8,179 bases of DNA, from NCBI GenBank assembly GCA_047629975.1, contig JBLHUT010000165.1:1-8179 (forward strand), given 5' to 3'. The DNA comes from JBLHUT01 sp047629975 (lineage in GTDB: Bacteria; Pseudomonadota; Alphaproteobacteria; Rhodobacterales; Rhodobacteraceae). The notes beneath the pieces were generated by a model. That model did no database searches. It saw only the letters and a list, made by a program, of their open reading frames with translations, and was not told the DNA's origin. This document shows positions 7,041 to 8,179 of this stretch, in pieces; the first letter of the stretch is position 1, and each line of letters starts with the position of its first letter. A program made the position numbers and the translations under genes.

Positions 7041-7484
7041 CTAGGGGCGGACGTACGCGAATCCCTGCTCCTGAAGCTCGATCAATCTAACAACACCGGA
7101 CGGAACAAGCTTGGCTTCATCAAGCAAAACCACTTCCGCACCGGCCTTTTTGCTCATTGCGCTGTGCGTATTGCCACAAGCGGAAAAGCTGATGTTATCC
7201 ATTTCGAGAGAAAGAGCCGCGATTCGCTGTGCAACGGGGCTTTTGCCCGCCACCAGCATGTTTAGCCCGGGGCCATAGGTTACGATCTCGATGATCACAT
7301 CATCACCGACCGAGTCGTAATAGTTCTGCGTATTGACGGCGTTGTTCAGCGCCATGTTCATAACTTGGGGATCGTTCTGGTTAACATGGATCGCCACACG
7401 GTGCATCACGCCTTCGGCCATGGCCAAAGATGCAGAGAAGCACAGGAAAAGCGCAAGGGCCACGCGGGTCAGTGAATTAGTCAT
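7041..7484 (-). CDS. Exported DsrE/DsrF-like family protein
   Basis: Small protein of 147 residues with an N-terminal signal peptide (about 1-23: TNSLTRVALALFLCFSASL, cut after AMA), so it should be periplasmic. The mature part looks like a DsrE/DsrF/YchN-type alpha/beta fold: strand HRVAIHVNQND (28-38), helix MNMALNNAVN (42-51), strand VIIEIVTYGPGLNML (63-77), strand/turn ISFSACGNTHSAM (98-110) with C103, and a C-terminal block GVVRLIELQEQGFAYVRP. In cytoplasmic DsrE-type proteins a cysteine carries sulfur in relay reactions; here C103 is the only cysteine left after signal removal. Whether it handles sulfur is unproven. The start at 7484 is set by GGGAGG five bases upstream; a longer in-frame reading to 7619 has no ribosome site and would bury the signal peptide. 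It appears to be a single-gene unit with its own terminator. Confidence 0.82.
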   Translation of the reverse strand: MTNSLTRVALALFLCFSASLAMAEGVMHRVAIHVNQNDPQVMNMALNNAVNTQNYYDSVGDDVIIEIVTYGPGLNMLVAGKSPVAQRIAALSLEMDNISFSACGNTHSAMSKKAGAEVVLLDEAKLVPSGVVRLIELQEQGFAYVRP

Positions 7485-7516
7485 TTTATCCTCCCGGTTC
7501 TTTGTGAACATTTGCA

Positions 7517-7546
7517 AGGATAGGCGGTGCCGACGCAAAAATACAA
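7517..7546 (-). promoter_or_regulatory. Possible promoter of the DsrE-like gene
   Basis: On the minus strand TTGTAT (7546-7541) and TATCCT (7522-7517) are 18 bases apart and lie about 35 bases upstream of the start codon. Both boxes are only partial matches to the general sigma-70 consensus. Confidence 0.25.
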
Positions 7547-7630
7547 TAAATTTGCTGAGAGCACGCTGTCGTTTGAGGATTTCAGCATCGGTCGTTAAGT
7601 GAACCGAGGTTGCAAACATGAGAACCCCGC

Positions 7631-8179
7631 GTGATCTGGAACGCTTTGATCGACGCTCGATGGAAAACCATAGCCCGCCCTGTTTTGGTCAGAAATGTGA
7701 TCCCGGTCGCACCCGACTTGCCCCCCCATTTTGTCGAGGCCGTCCCTTCGACCTTACGCAGGGCATGCCCCCGGCGCGATCTGCGGTCAGAATTCCGAGG
7801 CTGGAGCACTGACTTCAAGCGATTCTGCGGATGGGTCAAGGCAGAACGCGCAATCGTCAAATTCAACCGTCCTGAACGAGATCAACAGGGGGGCTAAAAG
7901 CCAGACCACCCGGCCGTCTCGTCGTGGCAAAACCAGAAAAATCATGGCGCGGCGGATGTTTCGGGCGATCTAATGACGCCTACCCGTTGCCGGGACAGGC
8001 TCGTGACTTTATGCGGTGTGGTGGATTTGATCGACGGGCTCACTTACGGCCCATGCGTTGCGGGCCGGGCATTTGACGCCAAATCGGCTGCTGTGACTGA
8101 CCGATGCTGAAATCGAAGCCGTCATTTTGCCAAAAGGCCAAATGTCGGGTCGGGGCCGACGTGGACTGAGACACCTGTA
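7631..8179 (+). pseudogene. Decayed IS5-family transposase (runs off the right edge)
   Basis: No single frame is open, but successive pieces in the three plus frames follow the order of an IS5-family (IS427-like) transposase as I know it: ALIDARWKTIA (7643-7675), GQKCDPGRTR (7687-7716), then FVEAVPSTLRRACPRRDL and EFRGWSTDFKRFCGWVKAE (7730-7846), AIVKFNR (7850-7870), GAKSQTTRPSRRGKTRKIMA (7890-7949), LPGQARDF (7987-8010), VVDLIDGLTYGPCVAGRAFDA (from about 8018 to 8080), DAEIEAVILPKG (8103-8138), ending near a GLRHL block at the edge. At least four frameshifts and a stop break it. About 25 residues are missing between WVKAE and AIVKF, which normally include the first catalytic Asp, and the Asp of the A-D-x-A-Y/F-D motif is Gly (AGRAFD). 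It is therefore dead. The terminal inverted repeat on the left was not identified and the right end is outside the window. Confidence 0.78.

Noticed and set aside
6945..7094. Small plus-strand frame of 49 codons
   Set aside because: It runs through the terminator hairpin and antisense to the DsrE-like gene, and has no suitably placed ribosome site.
7485..7619. 45-codon N-terminal extension of the DsrE-like gene
   Set aside because: No ribosome site at the upstream start, while GGGAGG precedes the internal ATG, which begins a clean signal peptide.
7582..7866. 94-residue minus-strand frame opposite the transposase remnant
   Set aside because: It lies antisense to the IS5 fragments and has no family features; best explained as a chance frame.

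Overview
The window looks like chromosomal DNA from an alphaproteobacterium, most likely a Rhodobacterales (Roseobacter-type) marine bacterium. The reasons are moderately high GC with strong third-position bias, a secreted protein ending in a VPLPA-type CTERM sorting signal (well known in Rhodobacterales), and protein sequences that read as alphaproteobacterial. The taxonomic call is an inference from reading, not from a search.

Left part (1-2474, minus strand): a hexuronate catabolism pair. Glucuronate isomerase (uxaC) is followed, with a 4-base ATGA overlap, by a fructuronate reductase-type mannitol dehydrogenase family gene (uxuB-like) that runs off the left edge. Together they would convert D-glucuronate or D-galacturonate to fructuronate or tagaturonate and then to mannonate or altronate. 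Upstream of uxaC is a 116-base spacer packed with GC-rich inverted repeats, then pyrF (orotidine-5'-phosphate decarboxylase, pyrimidine synthesis), also on the minus strand.

Middle part (3296-6185): a divergent intergenic region separates pyrF from clpB, the heat-shock disaggregase, which is complete on the plus strand. clpB converges on a small secreted-protein gene, and a very strong symmetric hairpin flanked by A and T tracts sits between them and can terminate transcription both ways.

Right part (6201-8179): two minus-strand genes for exported proteins, each with its own signal peptide. One is a 188-residue VPLPA-CTERM protein of unknown function. The other is a 147-residue periplasmic DsrE/DsrF-like protein with its own terminator. 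The right edge holds a decayed IS5-family transposase on the plus strand. It can only be read by switching frames several times, and it has lost two of the three catalytic acidic residues that would lie within the window.

Most of the window is ordinary housekeeping and catabolic DNA. I see no convincing new multi-gene system. The items most worth a second look are the orphan VPLPA-CTERM protein, the single-cysteine exported DsrE-like protein, the hairpin cluster between pyrF and uxaC, and the IS5 remnant.
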